Shown here piece by piece: positions 7,498 through 9,114 of a stretch of 9,114 nucleotides of DNA. The notes beneath the pieces are model-generated. The model was not told the origin of the DNA, did no database searches, and saw nothing but the letters and a program-made list of their open reading frames with translations. Position 1 is the first letter of the stretch. Every line of letters begins with the position of its first letter. The stretch is from positions 1 to 9,114 of the forward strand of contig JAJZKJ010000060.1 of NCBI GenBank assembly GCA_021804195.1. The letters run 5' to 3'. This stretch comes from Acidobacteriota bacterium (lineage in GTDB: Bacteria; Planctomycetota; Phycisphaerae; WQYP01; JAJZKJ01). Made by a program: the position numbers and the translations under genes.

Positions 7498-9114
7498 ATG
7501 ATTCGCTCTGGCGGGCCGGACCGATTGCATGCTGGCCCGCTGAGTCCGGTCGAGATGGAATCGGCTCATGGCGCGGCCATGGATGCAGATCTTCAATCAA
7601 TTCAGGAAGCGCGTGATCTGGCCGAGCGCGCCTGGCGCGGCTGGCAATCCCTGCGCGACTTTTCCCAGGCCCAGACCGATGCAATTGTGGACGCCATGGC
7701 CGCCGCCGCGCAGCAGCATGCCCGGCGGCTCGCCGAGCTGGCGGTGCGCGAAACCGGCTACGGCAAGCCGGAAGATAAACTTAAAAAAAATCTCTTTGCC
7801 GCCCAGCGGGTGCATGCCGCCCTCCGCGGCCTCCGGACCTGCGGCATCGTCGGCGAAGACCGCGAGGCCGGCATCGTCGAGATCGCGGTTCCGGTGGGGG
7901 TGGTGGCCGCGATTCTGCCCTCCACCAACCCCACCAGCACCGCCATTTATAAAACCCTGATCGCGCTCAAGGCCCGCAACAGCATCGTCATCAGCCCCCA
8001 CCCCAGCGCCCGGCGCTGCATCTGCGAAACGATAAGCGTGCTGGAAGAGGCGGCGCGCGCGGCCGGCGCGCCCGAAGGCGCCATCAACTGCTGCCAGCAT
8101 CCCTCGCTGCCCGGCACCCAGGAGCTCATGCGCCATCGCCGCACCGCGGTGATCCTGGCCACCGGCGGCAGCGGCATCGTCAAAGCCGCCTACAGCTCGG
8201 GCAAACCGGCCTATGGCGTCGGTCCGGGCAATGTCCCGGTTTTTATTGACCGCTCGGCCGATCTGGCCAAGGCCGTGGCCGATGTGGTGCGCGGCAAAAC
8301 CTTCGACTGGGGCACCATCTGTTCCAGCGAGCAGGCCATTGTGGCCGAGCTCGACTTAAAATCCCGCATCGTGGAAGAGCTGCGTAAACTCCATGCGCAT
8401 TTTCTCAGCCCCGCGGAAGCCGCCCAACTCGCCCGCACCCTGATTCATCCCGAACAATTCATCGTCAACCCCAAATGCGTGGGCAAATCCCCCCAGGTTC
8501 TGGGCGAGCTGGCCGGCATCGCGGTTCCGGCCGAAGCCCGGCTGCTGGTGGCTGAACTCGAGGGCATCGGCAGGGCCCATCCGCTCTCGGCCGAAAAACT
8601 GTCTCCCGTGCTGGCGCTCATGTTTGTCGCCGATCGCAATGCCGGCTTCGAGGCCTGTTCGAACCTGTTGCACTTCGGCGGCCTCGGCCATACCTGCGTC
8701 ATTCACGCCCAGGATGACGCCGTGATCCGCGAATACGGCCTGCGCATGCCGGCCTATCGCGTGGTCGTCAACAGCCCGTCTCCCTGGGGCTCGATTGGCC
8801 TTTCCACCCATCTGTTCCCGGCCATGACGCTGGGCTGTGGCGCGGTGGGCGGCAATATTACCTCCGACAACATCGGCCCCCGGCATTTGTTGAATCTGAA
8901 GCGTATTGCCTGGGAGAACCGTTCGCCGGAACTGGAGCCAGTTCCGGGACATCCAGAGCGTTCTTTCAGCCCCGCTCCCGCCGCGACGGCCCCGCCACCG
9001 GTTTCCCTTGCGGCTGCGCCTCCCGCCCCCTCCCGCATTCGCGGCCTGGTGGAACGCATACTTACCGAAAAAGGGCTCAACCCGGCGGTGAATTCTCAAC
9101 CCACGCATGCGCCG
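7498..9114 (+). CDS. CoA-acylating aldehyde dehydrogenase with microcompartment targeting tail, 3' partial
   Basis: The open frame reaches the window end without a stop (at least 539 residues from 7498). The protein closely follows the N-terminal aldehyde dehydrogenase half of AdhE. It has an Rossmann-region PSTNPTSTAIYKTLIALK, NAD-site LATGGSGIVKAAYSSGKPA and VGPGN, and the catalytic Cys in KTFDWGTICSSEQ (codon 8320-8322). It ends its core with LTLGCGAVGGN and NIGPRHLLN. It should convert an aldehyde plus CoA and NAD+ to acyl-CoA; L-lactaldehyde, propionaldehyde or acetaldehyde are possible substrates. Starts at 7498 (weak GGGA before it), 7555 and 7579 are possible. From 7579 the catalytic Cys would be residue 248, next to position 246 of E. 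coli AdhE, so MDADLQSIQEAR may be the true N-terminus. No iron alcohol dehydrogenase half follows; instead a Pro/Ala linker and an encapsulation-type helix appear. Confidence 0.93.
   Translation, partial: MIRSGGPDRLHAGPLSPVEMESAHGAAMDADLQSIQEARDLAERAWRGWQSLRDFSQAQTDAIVDAMAAAAQQHARRLAELAVRETGYGKPEDKLKKNLFAAQRVHAALRGLRTCGIVGEDREAGIVEIAVPVGVVAAILPSTNPTSTAIYKTLIALKARNSIVISPHPSARRCICETISVLEEAARAAGAPEGAINCCQHPSLPGTQELMRHRRTAVILATGGSGIVKAAYSSGKPAYGVGPGNVPVFIDRSADLAKAVADVVRGKTFDWGTICSSEQAIVAELDLKSRIVEELRKLHAHFLSPAEAAQLARTLIHPEQFIVNPKCVGKSPQVLGELAGIAVPAEARLLVAELEGIGRAHPLSAEKLSPVLALMFVADRNAGFEACSNLLHFGGLGHTCVIHAQDDAVIREYGLRMPAYRVVVNSPSPWGSIGLSTHLFPAMTLGCGAVGGNITSDNIGPRHLLNLKRIAWENRSPELEPVPGHPERSFSPAPAATAPPPVSLAAAPPAPSRIRGLVERILTEKGLNPAVNSQPTHAP
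9031..9078 (+). other. Predicted encapsulation peptide at the C-terminus of the aldehyde dehydrogenase
   Basis: After the catalytic core (ending near 8922) comes a Pro/Ala-rich linker at about 8923-9030. It is followed by SRIRGLVERILTEKGL, a short amphipathic helix with Ile, Leu, Val, Ile and Leu on one face. Such a helix joined by a flexible linker is how BMC cargo enzymes are tethered to shell proteins. The sequence continues NPAVNSQPTHAP and leaves the window, so further tail elements cannot be excluded. Confidence 0.75.

Noticed and set aside
6355..7596. A 413-codon open frame on the minus strand
   Set aside because: It lies opposite the rhamnosidase, shell and dehydrogenase genes. Its Gly/His/Arg-rich translation has no recognisable motif and looks like an antisense shadow in GC-rich DNA.

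Overview
The window is GC-rich and nearly filled with genes, almost all on the + strand. It looks like chromosomal DNA of an acidobacterium or a close relative. The main evidence is a protein of the VWFA-related acidobacterial type, together with a GMC oxidoreductase / gluconate-dehydrogenase-subunit-3 pair of a kind common in that phylum. No rRNA, tRNA, CRISPR array or insertion sequence is visible. Family assignments come from reading motifs and from remembered family sequences; no database search was run.

Region 1 (1-2419) is a redox pair. A GMC-family FAD oxidoreductase has lost its N-terminal FAD-binding motif to the window edge. It carries a CxxCxxCxxxC cluster that may bind an Fe-S centre. 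Downstream is a gluconate 2-dehydrogenase subunit 3-like protein with a twin-arginine signal. Together they probably form an exported, membrane-associated sugar or alcohol dehydrogenase, with the small subunit carrying the export signal.

Region 2 (2483-4628) holds a secreted VWFA-related protein and, convergent to it, a small stand-alone Smr-domain protein. Between their stop codons lies an imperfect palindrome. The Smr gene is divergent from the next gene, and the two likely ATG codons overlap by two bases.

Region 3 (4579-9114) is the most interesting part: an alpha-L-rhamnosidase-like glycoside hydrolase without a signal peptide, then a canonical hexameric bacterial microcompartment (BMC) shell protein, then a CoA-acylating aldehyde dehydrogenase of the AdhE N-terminal-domain type. 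The dehydrogenase ends in a Pro/Ala-rich linker and a short amphipathic helix that looks like a BMC encapsulation peptide. The gene is still open at the window end. The inferred theme is catabolism of L-rhamnose (or L-fucose): rhamnose is cut from imported glycosides in the cytoplasm and broken down to L-lactaldehyde, which is oxidised to lactyl-CoA inside a protein shell. This would be comparable to the PVM-type microcompartments of Planctomycetes and Verrucomicrobia. The aldolase, remaining shell proteins, kinase and isomerase would have to lie to the right of the window.
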